A DNA stretch of 64,000 bases from positions 106,343 to 170,342 of the forward strand of contig JANDJZ010000055.1 of assembly GCA_027943245.1 (NCBI GenBank), read 5' to 3'. The stretch comes from Acanthamoeba sp. SK_2022b. Taxonomy: Eukaryota > Discosea > Longamoebia > Acanthamoebidae. Positions 22,931-38,929 of this stretch are shown piece after piece (positions within the stretch are counted from its first letter, which is position 1; each line of letters starts with the position of its first letter). The position numbers were made by a program, and so were the translations under genes. Below the pieces are notes generated by a model. That model had not been told where the DNA came from and made no database searches. It was given only the letters and a program-made list of their open reading frames with translations.

Positions 22931-23499
22931 TTATGTTCGTCGGGAGAGGTAGAGGCAGAAGAGAAGCAACAAGAAAGAGAGGAGAAGGAGAAGGAGACAC
23001 AAAATGAAGACCGGCGACCGCAGGACACGGTCGGCGCCCGCTCTTCGCAGATGGTGATGCAGCGTCGACGCCGCCAGAGACAAGGAGGAGGAAGATGGGA
23101 GATAAGCCGGCGCGTGTCGCCGCAGGGGTCGGAGGAGGTCGTCGCTGACGTCGGCCCATGAGCGCGGTGGCCGCCCGCCGTGTTGGTAGAGAATGTAGAG
23201 GAGGGCGTCATGTCTGTCTCCCTCAAACCTGTAGTATCGAGGAAGCTCCCGCAGGCGCATGAAGCCCTGGGAGGGGGGTAGGCGAGTGAGCACGTTGAAG
23301 ACAAGAGAACAGATGCTACACGACACGACGACACTGCATAGCACAACACGAGGAGAACAGACAAGAAGGAGGGATACGTACGTTTTGTTCATAGAAGCGG
23401 ATGGCGGGCGCGTTCGTGGCGAGCACGTGTAGGTAGATGGCCTTGCACTTGTCGTATTTGGCTGCCTTCCTCAGCAGATTACCCAGCAGCACGCGCGCT

Positions 23500-23561
<62 letters not shown>

Positions 23562-24264
23562 GTGTATTAGCACGCTGCATTCGAAGCACGTATGGACCTC
23601 ACGGTGCGTGGGTGGGTACCGATGCCGTGCCGTCGGTAGCGAGCGGTGACGCCCACGGTAAGGATATAGACGAGGTAGCGCGAATCCCAGCTCCACTCGA
23701 ATCGCAGCATATCGCAGTCCTGCTTGCACACGGCATTCAGTTCAACAAAGCGCGAGTTGCACGCACGTGAAGCAGAGGAGCATGCGGCATCGATGAGGCG
23801 CTGGCGGGTGTCAGACCTCGTTCTGGTTTTCAAACTCCATGGAGGCGGTGATGGCACCCACGACCTGCTGGTCGTCCAGCGAAACAGCCACCTGAGACAT
23901 GAAGCTGCCCGACGGCGACACCATCGCTTGGAAGAAGTTTTCATCATACCTGTGGGCGTCTTGGCTGTTATTTTATTTATTTGTTTGTATTATTTAGAGG
24001 TTCTTGCAGATTGGGCCGGTACCTGATGGGGAAGCACTCTTCGTGGAGTTGTTTGACCTGAGGAATGTCGGTGGGGCGCATTGGGCGAAATAGCAGTCTG
24101 CCCCTCACGTCCGCTTCCACCTGCTCGTGCAGATTGTTATCGACCGGCGGAACCTGTCGTTCCACACCCAGCTGCCGCCAGTCGCGGCCGTTCAAGCCGC
24201 CACTCATTTGCATCCGCTTTTCCCCTGGTGGCGGCTCTTCGCCCGCCACGCCTTCACTGGCCAT
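22931..24264 (-). CDS. GNAT acetyltransferase resembling NAA60, with C-terminal membrane anchor
   Basis: The start ATG is at 24264-24262 and the stop at 22933-22931. Five or so exons read in order: LLFRPMRPTDIPQVKQLHEE with CFPIRY; YDENFFQAMVSPSG; SQVAVSLDDQQVVGAITAS; YILTVGVTARYRRHGI (GNAT acetyl-CoA loop); KAIYLHVLATNAPAIRFYEQN; GFMRLRELPRYYRFEGD. The CFPIRY, YLHVL and PRYY elements match Golgi/organelle N-alpha-acetyltransferase 60, which acetylates N termini of transmembrane proteins facing the cytosol. The C terminus ends in a hydrophobic helix (FILCLLLLLLSFLLLLFCLY), consistent with membrane attachment. An intron holds a CA tract at 23502-23559. It is convergent with the receptor gene, with 99 bp between stop codons. 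Confidence 0.82.
23502..23559 (+). repeat. (AC)n microsatellite
   Basis: Pure AC dinucleotide tract of 58 bp inside a NAA60-like gene intron, next to the splice acceptor on the minus strand. Confidence 0.95.
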
Positions 24265-24776
24265 GCACAAGCGTGAATAAATCTTTAGGTTTCTCGCTGG
24301 CGAAGCGTCTAAAAGAGAGAAAAAAAAACAGCACAAATTGGGTATTAAAGCACCCCACCTAGCTCAAACCTCACACATGGACACAGCATGATGAGCCACT
24401 GTACCACCACCACCTGACCACCACCCCCATAACCACATTGCTACATCACACAACCAACAACCACCACAGCAACTACACCCCAGTGCTTGTCTTTTTCTTT
24501 TCTTTGCTTTTATTTCATTTTTTTCTTCTCTTTATCGGACACCGTGAAAGGAAAGCAAGCTTCTTGTTCGGCCAAAGGGCAAAGTGCGCACGACGTCATG
24601 CACGATGCCAAAATTGGTGTAGAAATTACAACAGATGTACCCAAACCCTTTAACGACTTTGTTTTTGCCTCGCACGTCAATCGCACACTCCCTACACAGC
24701 TAGTAGCAGATAGATGCACACCTTCACTCTTCAAGCCCAGCAGTAACACTCGCTCCTAACTGAACAGGGGCCACGT
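24265..24776. promoter_or_regulatory. Divergent promoter region
   Basis: A 512-bp spacer between the divergent acetyltransferase and kinase genes. It contains CA/CCA-rich sequence at 24355-24480 and a T-rich tract at about 24487-24535. The 90-codon frame at 24487-24759 has no recognisable motif; I see no gene. Confidence 0.4.
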
Positions 24777-26399
24777 ATGGCAGCGAAGCCACACTTCTCG
24801 GCCGGGGTAGCTACGAAGATTCTAAACGAAAGCAGGCTCACTGACGACAGCGATGCCGATGACGATGGCGAGGATGGAGCCGATGAAGACTACGACGACA
24901 ATGGCGATCAAGATGAACACCAAGACGACGAAGAACAAGGCGATGACGTCAGCAATAACGACGATGGCGATGACAAAACTAGCGGTCACGAAGGGAAAGA
25001 GCAGAGCCAGCTTCATCGGGACCCCACAGGACCCAGCGCTGAAGTACATTTCACCCTCCCTGCAGACTGCCCCTATGCTAACCGCTTGCTTTTGTAGACA
25101 GTTGAGAGTGTCAGGGCGCAGCAAGAAAACGCTGAGGTTACGGTGGAGCAGCCTCTGGGGGTACTGCCTGACAAGGAAATGAGCTAACACATAGATCTTA
25201 CGAGAATCTTGCCCAACAGGGAGCTTATACGCCTGTCGTGCTATGCAGGCGTTCAGATGGAACGTTGGTAGTTATCAAAATGCCCAGTAGCGATGACGAG
25301 CTCCAGCCCGAACTCCAGACCTATACCCTGCTGCGGCCCTTTAGTTAGTTTGCTCTCCTTTCTTTTGATCCAAGCCCACCCACTCACCGACGCTGATATC
25401 TGATTAGACGGCTGTTGCGTTATTGGAGCGACGAGGCGACACAAGATTTCTGTTTGGAACTGGAGTACATACCGTCGCTGGGCAGGTCCTTTTCTCCAAA
25501 GCACCCGCAGCACGTGACGGGCTACATGAATGGCCTCCTCAAGGTAACTCGCCGCTCCCTACGAGCGGACGAACGAATCCTCTTTTGAGCATATCACGTG
25601 GATGCAGGCGCTTGCATGCATGCACCAGCTTGGCTTGGTGCATCGAGACATCAAGCGAGCCAACGTGCTCGTGTGGCTAACGCAGGACGACGGTTCGTTG
25701 TTCCTCTCTCACACAAACTCCCTGCAAGCGCGTTAGCTAACCGCGGCCGCCGATTCAGAGGTGCAAGTGAAGCTCATCGATTTCGAGTTCACTTGCCTCC
25801 TCCCTGGACGCATTCTGGACGAACGCATGGGCACCGATGGGTATCTCTCCCCGCAAGCCGATCGGGCTAGGGGCACAGCCAAGCAGAGGCATCTTCAGGT
25901 AACCGCCATGGCTGGGTTACTGTTAGTCGCTGGTGACCTGATTTAGCAAACTGTGTGCGTGTGTATGTGCGCAGGTAGCCACGCAAGGTGGCGCGTGCGA
26001 CATCTACGCAGCAGGCGTCATCTTGCTCGAGTTGCTGCTCGACGAGGAGCTGGATGGGGACCAGTGCAGGAGCAGGCGTCTCACTGCAGCCCTGGCCAAG
26101 GTCATGGCGGACAGGAAGAGCCATGAGGAGACTCGTGCTCAGCTGGTGTTGACCGAGCTTGGCGTTGAAGGGTCCCTGCCCCTCCCCGCCAGGCTCTCGC
26201 GCCAATGAGAGACCGCCAGTGTCTCACGAGTTGCGCTGGCGTGTGCTGCAGTTCCTGGAGTCGAGGACGGCTGCGCGAGTCGCTGGAGAGACTCGACCCT
26301 CGCTTCGACGGGTTGCATCTGGCGCATCAGCTCACCGCCCACAAGACAGCCAGGCGAGTCTCTGCCCTCCAAGCGCTCCAACATCCCTACCTACAATAG
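24777..26399 (+). CDS. Atypical protein kinase with acidic N-terminal region (CDC7-like)
   Basis: Exon 1 (24777-25043) encodes an Asp-rich region, exon 2 is 25098-25160, and exon 3 starts at 25220. Joining exons 2 and 3 gives EQPLGGAYTPVVLCRRSDG, a glycine-rich loop, followed by TLVVIKMP with the expected ATP-binding Lys. Later exons give FCLELEYIPSLGRSF, then ALACMHQLGLVHRDIKRANV (HRD catalytic loop), VKLIDFEF (DFE instead of DFG), GTDGYLSPQ (in place of APE), CDIYAAGVILLELLL, and a last exon ending ALQALQHPYLQ, the usual kinase C-terminal end. The overall pattern recalls CDC7-type kinases. The Lys, HRD Asp and DFE Asp are kept, so catalysis is possible. The junction near 25343-25408 does not resolve cleanly, so that exon edge is uncertain. 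The introns are very short (54-59 nt). Confidence 0.7.
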
Positions 26400-26537
26400 G
26401 CCGGACCCTTGTTTGATGTTCGCGCTTCAAACGGTTGTGCGCGAGTCTCGGCAGAGGTTAGGATTCACGCGCGTGTACAGAGAAAAAGAGATCGAAGCAG
26501 TTTAATGAAGAAGCTTCCCAAGTCCCATCACAAGCGA

Positions 26538-31551
<5,014 letters not shown>

Positions 31552-31767
31552 CTTGCAGGAATGCGCAGCTGCAAGATCAAGAACGGATTTGCAATCGGTT
31601 GAGTTCTTTGTTCTCAGCAGATGGGGTATGGCACGCGATTTCTATCTAGAAATGGGGGCAAGCGCCAGCACTTGCGGCCTCTCCACTTGCACACAACGTT
31701 GTGCCAGCATGCACCCCGTCACCCCACAGGCCAAGAAGCAGCTCTGGAAATTCTATAAGAAAACATC
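31552..31767. promoter_or_regulatory. Short divergent promoter, PIG-N / enoyl-CoA reductase
   Basis: 216 bp separate the divergent start codons, so both promoters must be within or overlap this spacer. No clear TATA box was seen. Confidence 0.4.
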
Positions 31768-33505
31768 ATGAAATTCATCTTTAATGACCCCAACAGAATT
31801 CTTGCCGGGCAAAAGCTGGAGACGGACGAGGAGGGTGGCTTGATCTCGCTCGAAACGAACGGCGGCAACATGGGTAAGCTCACGATCAAATCCCCTAGCG
31901 GCAAGGTGCTCAAGGAGCTGGACGTGTCCGAGTCGTCCACGGTGGCTCAGCTCAAGTCCCTCTACGCCAAGGCCTGTACGTGCCTGTACTCTAATCAGAT
32001 ACAGCCCCGAAGTTTAAATTTTGGCTGACATTCCCTGCCCGACAGTCCCCAAGTACTATCCCGACAGGCAGCGGTTCTACCTCCAGGATGGAGGTGCGCT
32101 CGCAAGCGATTTAATCTCACTCTCCTTTTTCGAGTTATGCACTTACCGGCTATTGATTGATGTAGAGACGAAGGTCACCCTTGAGGACGAGAAGAAGCTC
32201 TCTTCCTACAACCTCCTTTCCAGCAAGAGGGATGACGTTGTTTACTTCCGCGATCTCGGTGCGTTCATCTGTCACCGACTATTCAATTAGGCTTACTGCT
32301 AGCGCTACTTGGCGGCTAACCATTCTTCACAAAAACAGGTCCTCAGATTGCCTGGAAGACGGTACTGAGCCAATGCAAAAAAACAGCGCTTACTACTAAA
32401 TAGACCATTTCATTTAAAGGGCAGTCGTTAAATGTGGCACTAAATCGCTTGCTGGTGGCACTTGCAGGTCTTCTTGGTCGAGTACGCTGGCCCGCTGCTC
32501 ATCTACCTGTTCTTCTACGCTCGCCCGCCGTTTATCTACCCGGCTTCCAACGCGCCGCACACCTGGGTGCAGAAGTACGCTCCGATACTCGCTCCTCTCT
32601 GTTGTGTGCCCGTGCATGCGAATTGGTTGGCGGTGTCTGAGGCTTCTCTGTGTATCACCACGTGACTTACGACGCCTCTCCGTCTGTGTGTGCGCGCCTC
32701 TCAGCGTCGCCCTCCTCTGCTGGGTGGGCCACTACCTGAAGCGTGAGCTTGAGACCATCTTCGTGCACCGTTTCAGGTACCGCTTGACCGACGCCCGTTT
32801 CTTTGTGGGCGTCTCATTTGGCCGTTGTTGAACTTGCTCACCCGAGCCCTTTCCTTCTCTCGTTATAGCCATGGCACCATGCCGATCATGAACATCTTCA
32901 AGAACTCGGGCTACTACTGGGGCTTTGGCGCTCTTTGCGGCTACTTCGTGAACCACCCCTTCTTCACCGACCCGGAGCCCACTCAGGTCTACACTGCCCT
33001 TGCCTTCTTCGTCGTACGTTGCCGCTACTCCTCCCCTCACGAAACGACTGCACGTCCCCAACTGGCCTTGCTCACTCCCTCCTCGCCGTTCGCGCAGCTC
33101 TTCGAGATCGGCAACCTCATCTCGCACATCCAGCTGCGCAACCTGCGTCCCGCCGGTACCACCGTCCGCAGGATCCCCCGCGGCTTCCTCTTCGAGCTGG
33201 TGTCGTGCCCCAACTACACCTGCGAGATCCTCGCCTGGGTCAGCTTCTCTTTCATGACCCAGAGCGTTGCCGGTGCGTGCCTGTGTCAACTTGGCCCCCA
33301 ATCGAAGCGTTGTGCTCTCATGTCTCTCTTTCTCGCGTTCTCACCTTTTCCTGTTGTTGGGTGGTGTGACCGCGCAGCGTTCCTGTTCACGCTGGTCGGC
33401 GGCGGTCAGATGCTGGTCTGGGCCCAGCAGAAGCACAGGCGCTACAAGAAGGAGTTCCCCGGCTACCCCAAGAACCGCAAGATCCTGTTCCCCTTCCTCT
33501 ACTAG
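31768..33505 (+). CDS. TECR: Very-long-chain trans-2-enoyl-CoA reductase (TECR/Tsc13)
   Basis: ATG 31768, stop 33503-33505, about seven exons. An N-terminal ubiquitin-like part (GKLTIKSPSGKVLKELDV, VPKYYPDRQRFYLQDG) is followed by GPQIAWKTVFLVEYAGPLLI, LKRELETIFVHRFSHGTMP, NSGYYWGFGALCGYFV, the conserved RIPRGFLFELVSCPNYTCEI catalytic region, and a C terminus RRYKKEFPGYPKNRKILFPF. This is the full order of steroid-5-alpha-reductase-family enoyl reductases, which perform the last step of each ER very-long-chain fatty-acid elongation cycle. Several hydrophobic membrane segments are visible. It is complete at both ends, with typical length for the family. Confidence 0.93.
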
Positions 33506-35334
33506 AGAGAGAGAGGGTCACTCGCCACATAGCGTCCGCCTCACGTGCTTGTAGCTGGCAGCTCTCCGCCTAACTACTGAATGCTATACGTCCCGTTCCC
33601 CCCCCCCCCGGTGTCCCGCTTTGTAGCCGTTTGTGCGTTGGGGGGGGGGCAGAGGGGCTGCCGGCTACGGGCCTACCCGCGGTGGCCACGGGGCTTGCCT
33701 TCAGCGAACCCACCGCCTCTCCGCCCCGATGGTGCGCCACTGTCGCCCTGTTGCTTCCCTTTCCACGGTCTTCACGCGTGAGTGCTCCCCCCCCGGGAGG
33801 AGGAGCGGGTCGTGGAGTTCTGCGGTCCACTGCGGCACTTGGCGGGGGGCTTACACCGTGTGACGGTCACGAGCCAGGCGGAGCGGGGGGTTGCCTCCCG
33901 TCCCGTCCACGGTGTTACCATCGGCGCCACGCGCAATCGGCCGCAGTCATCTCCCATCAGGGCAGTGAATGTGATTGCTCGCGGCGTGTCTGCCCAGCAC
34001 CGTCATCGGGCCTCTCCCTCTACTCCCTCATGATAGATGGCGTGGTGGATGGTCGGCACAGGCCAAAAAGCAGCAGAAATTGTGTGATGGCCTGTCATGG
34101 CCGAGCAGGGTCGGTGAGCTTGACGAGCGCCGGAGGTTGTGACGGGGAATGGCAAGTGGACGGGCACTACGTGGGTTGGTTACTAAGTCTGCTTCCCAGC
34201 TTATGCTGCAGAGCACCGACTCATAAGGGGGGAATGCTGTAACGCCCAGCAGAACGCCGCTCGCGTGATTGGCTGTTGTCTGGACTCCGCCAGCGAACAC
34301 GAGTTCGGCACCAACGCCCTATGACATCATCCACCGCAACCTCAAGCTCGATCCGCGAAGCCTCGTTCTTCGCTCGCTTTTCTTTCATTCTTTCTCTTCT
34401 CCGGCCATGTGTCGACAGGAGATTGAGAGAAACCAGATTTTATCCTACTGTGACGTTCTTAATTCTCCAAAATAACCGGCCACAGCCATGTCGACAAGGT
34501 TGTGCCACGTAAAATGGGGCCACCCTGACCGGATAAAACACAGGGAGAACGGCATCTTGAGCAGCGAGCGAACGAAATAGCACGCCGCAAGACGGTTGGC
34601 TGATGGACAAACTGTCAGTTTGGCCCAACCGAACGAGAACGTGGCGTGATGGGCCCGTTTCTTGAATCGCCATATGAGAGCCCCCACACGAGCGGTCCAC
34701 GTGCGCTGTCGTCGGGGTCACTTTCGGACAACAGTTCAAGCTTCCGGCCTGTGGCGTGCCGCGTGGTCTGAGGGGGGGGGACTCGTGAGCTGATCTGTTG
34801 GGGTCCGCGGTATCTCCCCCCGTCAGCTCGTTCCAGCTCTTCGCCCGTCAGCACCACCTATTTATACGGAGCTGGTTTGCTGGCATCGCTTCACTTTTTG
34901 CTTCACCCCACAGCACTCACAACACACTTCCACCCTCACTGCCACTCTACCGGTTCGTGAGCGTTCTTACCCACCACCACCACTACCACTACCACCACAA
35001 CTACTACTCCCAGCGTCGTTTCACGGCTACACGACTCTATCTCCCTTCGTCGACGAGCACCACCACCGACTAGCAGCAACTCACCCAGAGAACGCCCTCT
35101 ACACTTTCGAATTCGAACCGGACCTACCACCGTTCAGCTCACGCGCCGCACGCCGCAGCCTTTGCACCGACGCACGTCATCGCGCTTACCGCGTTAACAA
35201 CAACACCCAATTCCGAACTTGTTGCCACGCCCATTCGTTGCACCTGTCGCGAACGTCAGCTACCCCCAACGACCAGCTGCCTGGTCCGCAAGGACACAAA
35301 ACCACAACCACACACACACAGAGAGAGAGGCATC
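33506..35334. other. 1.8-kb intergenic region with homopolymer-rich block and GATA-gene promoter
   Basis: Bases 33598-33609 are a C12 run and 33640-33649 a G10 run, separated by 30 nt, followed by GC-rich sequence to about 34240 with further short C and G runs. Frames here are open only because of GC content, and I recognise no protein. GATTGGCTG (inverted CCAAT) lies at about 34266. The TATTTATA box at 34859-34866, followed by a CA/ACC-rich stretch to 35334, looks like the promoter and long 5' leader of the GATA gene. Confidence 0.5.
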
Positions 35335-36626
35335 ATGTCTTCTTCACTCACGGCCTACCCGCACCATTTCGACGCGATGGAGCCCAACCCAATCACGTCG
35401 GCCAGCTCCGAGAACGGCGCCAGCATGAGCAAGGTCATGCAGTCGGCGCAAAACATCTACCTCCTCTCCCGAGTGGGCACCAAGCGCGGGCTCGACCAGC
35501 CGGCCCTCAAGCGCATGCTCCGCGAGCTTTGCGACCTTGAGTCTCAACTCACCACCATCAGTCCGTCGTCGTCTCCCATGGCCTCGCCGCGACCCTCGTC
35601 GCCCGTGGCCGACGTCTGCTCGTCGCCGTCGTCGCCGGCTTCCCCGTCGACCTCCTCTGCGTCTTCTCCCTCGCTCCCGTCGTCCGTCGAGACCTCGTCC
35701 GCGTCGAGCCCCGCCCGTTCGTCCGCGGCTTCGTCGTCATCTTCCGCCAACAAGCGAAACATCTCCCACAAGAACGCCACCGCCACCTCCAGCAAGAGCA
35801 ATTCCACCACCGCCAACAACAGAAAGCAGCTTCGAAGGAAGGCCTACATCTGCAGCGGCTGCGGCGCCTCCGAGTCGTCCCAGTGGCGCAACGGACCTGA
35901 CGGCACCAAGTACTTGCCTTCCCGCCCCAGTTAAAAAAGGCCCCACAAAACCAAAATTGGTTCGCCTTGTGACCGCCAATGGTGGCTTACCTTTTTATGT
36001 CGTGTGCGCCCAGAATTTGCAACCCTTGTGGCATGAAGTTCTGGCGACTCAAGAGGAAGATGATGAAGCGCCAAACGGAGGAGCTCGAAGTCTCGGCCAG
36101 CCACAACCACGCCAAGGCCTCCGGCGGCCTTCTTGTCCAACTTCACTCTCGGCCGCAACAGCAGCAACTCGCCTCCGCGACCAGCCCCGCAGCGGTGGCC
36201 GCCGCCGGACTGCAGCACCTCCACCACCTCGGGGCCGCCGCGGCGGCAGTCCACTCGCCTTCTGGACACTACTACGCGCCCCACCAGCAGCTCTTCCGGC
36301 CTTTCCACTCCGGGAGCTACACTGGGAGCTTCATCAGCAACCAGAGCCTCCACAACCAGAATGACGAGGAGGTGATGGCCGCCGGCATGATGATGCAGCA
36401 CCTGCGCACGGCCTCGTTTTCGTCGGTCACAGCGCGCTCGCCCACGCCCACGTCATCGTCGTCGTTCTCGCGCCTCTCGTCGCCGCTTTCTTCGCTTTCG
36501 TCTTCGTCGTCTTCGCTCTCCTTTTCGAGCCTGATGTCGTCGCCTTCGTCTTCCCCGTCACCCTCGCCGACGCCCGAGAGTGAGTCCGAGAGGAAGCGCT
36601 CCAGCATCTACGACCTTCTCAACTAA
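35335..36626 (+). CDS. GATA-type zinc-finger transcription factor
   Basis: Exons 35335-35909 and 36014-36626 join in phase to 395 aa. The single GATA finger is split by the intron: ICSGCGASESSQWRNGPDGT on one side and KICNPCGMKFWRLKRKMMKR on the other, giving the C-x2-C...C-x2-C ligands and a basic tail. The N-terminal half has a helical stretch (RVGTKRGLDQPALKRMLREL) then long Ser/Pro low-complexity sequence. The C-terminal half is Gln/His/Ser-rich. The finger is near the middle. Only one finger is present, as in many amoebozoan and plant GATA factors. A long TTTA-rich 3' flank follows. Confidence 0.88.
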
Positions 36627-36811
36627 GGAACCGCCGAACTCGAGGACGCACGCGCCTGTGTCCTCGACGCCAGCACCCGGGCCGACACGGGAGACTGGGC
36701 ACGAGAAAGCGATTGTACAGCCAACCGAACCCCTAAGTTATTTATTTATTCGTCGATTACAGCCGTACCCCGAAGGACCGGCCTCGATCATCGACACAAA
36801 CCACCACCCAT

Positions 36812-36844
36812 ATTTATTTATTTATTTATTTATTTATTATTATT
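36812..36844 (+). repeat. Six overlapping ATTTA units in probable 3' UTR
   Basis: A TTTA tetranucleotide array giving six ATTTA pentamers 186 bp after the GATA stop codon; another TTATTTATTTATT lies at about 36736. In animals such AU-rich elements destabilise mRNA; here that role is only a guess. Confidence 0.6.
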
Positions 36845-37683
36845 GTCAGCACCGTGGAAGCCCACTTGCGTGCCTCCGGAGCGACAGTTCGCATAAAGAT
36901 ACTCAACAACCAACTCCCGCACACATTTCTGCCCCACTTTCTGCCCTCCTTTGTTCCGCGGCCTGCCGATCCTCGAACGCTTGGTCTGTGTGGACCAGTG
37001 CGTGCGGTGCAGACCGCCGAAAGTGCTGGAATGGTCGACACCGCAGTTTTAACTCCGGCCTATGGCACGGATCTTGCACATGCAGGGGATGATGTCTGAA
37101 GATGTTCATTGAGGCTGCCACTGGATACTGAGGCAGGTGTGTGTGTGTGTGCAAGCATCTTTGGGGCCAGCTGTTGCTGCTGATTCACCATGGAGGGGGG
37201 TATGGTGAAAAAAAAAAAAAAATGTTTATGCAATACAGACAAGACAGATAAAGGTGCTGTGCAGTGAAGAGTGAAGCACCAAAACAGGTACCACAAGTTG
37301 CTCTTCCTCTTCTGCCCATCCATGCTGTAGAACTTTGCATGTTACTTTCCTCTGGCCAAAGCCCAGTTCTACATGTGCTTCACTTGCACAACAGTGTTGT
37401 AGCACTCTTCTTTGCATGCCAGGAGAGTGAGTTCTTTTACTTTCTTTCTTTCCTGTTGCCCAGGAAAAGACAAAGTTGACCCTTGAACTCTCAGAAAGGA
37501 CTTTCTTTAAAAACTCAAGAAAGCACCATCCAAAACCTTTGGTGAGTAACCACCCTAAAGGTATCAAAATCAGCCATGGCTACTGGAGTGTCAGTACAGC
37601 AGCCACCATAAACATTCATGCAGTGAACACAACCACAGGACTCAAGCCACCTTCTGCCACAACCATCCAAACATCAATATGAC

Positions 37684-37738
37684 CAATAAAATCACTGTTC
37701 TGTGTACTCCTGCTTGCATGTCTCTGTGCAACACAAGG
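37684..37738 (+). repeat. 55-bp direct repeat, copy 1
   Basis: Matches 38822-38876 at 51 of 55 positions without gaps; begins CAATAAAATCACTGTTCT and ends GCAACACAAGG. Confidence 0.9.
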
Positions 37739-37816
37739 GATATAAAACTTCCTCTATTATCAAAGAGAGAGGTCCAGTCATTTTAAAATTGATTTTGATT
37801 TCAAGATTTGCTCCTA

Positions 37817-38050
37817 AAATAGGTTAAAATGAAGAAGACCATCAACATCACATGCCCACACATGACCAGATGGCAGTCATTTTTGTGATGACAGAGGTGC
37901 ATGAGCATTGCATACACATATGCAATGGTATGGCAAGCATAAACCCCATGAAATAGGTTAAAATGAAGAAGACCATCAACGTCACATGCTCACACATATA
38001 GACCAGATGGCAGGCAATGATGCAGGTGCAAACACACCATCTGCACATGT
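37817..38050 (+). repeat. Tandem duplication, period 134 bp
   Basis: The block starting AAATAGGTTAAAATGAAGAA at 37817 recurs at 37951. The first roughly 60 bp are nearly identical (one CA/CG difference, one C/T, and a small TA insertion); then the copies diverge. Confidence 0.85.
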
Positions 38051-38821
38051 AGGACAGTGCAGCATTAAGTCATGAGGTGCAGGAGCAACACCATCAGCAT
38101 GGTTCAATGATACAGGATGTGTTGACTTTCAGCAGCATCCATGGGGTGGTATGATTTGACATGGTGCATCTGATAACTCAATGATGGTTAAATGCTGATG
38201 GCTGCTGTCATGACTGGATGAAGCACCCAAGAAGATGAACACTAGGTGAAGAAGATCATCAAGTGATTGCAAGGAATTTGGTGGGACTGACCAGACAATG
38301 AATCAAACTCAACCCCAAGGCAAGTGCATTTTACCATTAATGTTCCTGTCAGATTATTGACGTGCCAGCTACTCCACCCATCAGCAATGATTGGACATTG
38401 GGTTTGCATGGGCAAACACCAATGCAAAGACAGAAATTTGCAGCCAGTAAGTTCGCAGTTTCAGGTAATGTATGGTCCTCTTCACAACACCAAACCACCT
38501 CCCCAACATCTGAATGACAACAGAGATGCCTACCCCAGCTGGTTTTGTAAGGCCATCTGTAAATTTAACTTCATTTTCACAATGACCCTCCATTTTTTAC
38601 GCCTCTCAATTGACTTTTTACTTCAATGAGAAATTTTACCCCATTAAAATCCATTTTATTGCACATATTACCCTACCTAAAATATTGTAAACTAGATATT
38701 ACAATAGTTACTTGGTCTAAAGATTCCAGGAAATGAGTGCACAAAAAAACGCCAGTCATTTTCTCATTGAAAATTAGAAAATAAAGTAAGCTAAATGATG
38801 ATATATATAGTACATCACTCT

Positions 38822-38876
38822 CAATAAAATCACTGTTCTTTCTACTCCTGTTTGCATGTCTCTGGGCAACACAAGG
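38822..38876 (+). repeat. 55-bp direct repeat, copy 2
   Basis: Second copy of the 37684-37738 sequence, same orientation, 1,138 bp downstream, four mismatches. Confidence 0.9.
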
Positions 38877-38905
38877 TACATCAGAGGGGAAAAAAAAAGC
38901 ATATG

Positions 38906-38929
38906 CATCTCCAACACATGTTGGAGATG
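38906..38929. repeat. Perfect hairpin, 10-bp arms, 4-nt loop
   Basis: CATCTCCAAC / ACAT loop / GTTGGAGATG. The longest perfect short-loop inverted repeat I found in the CpG-depleted block. Confidence 0.85.
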
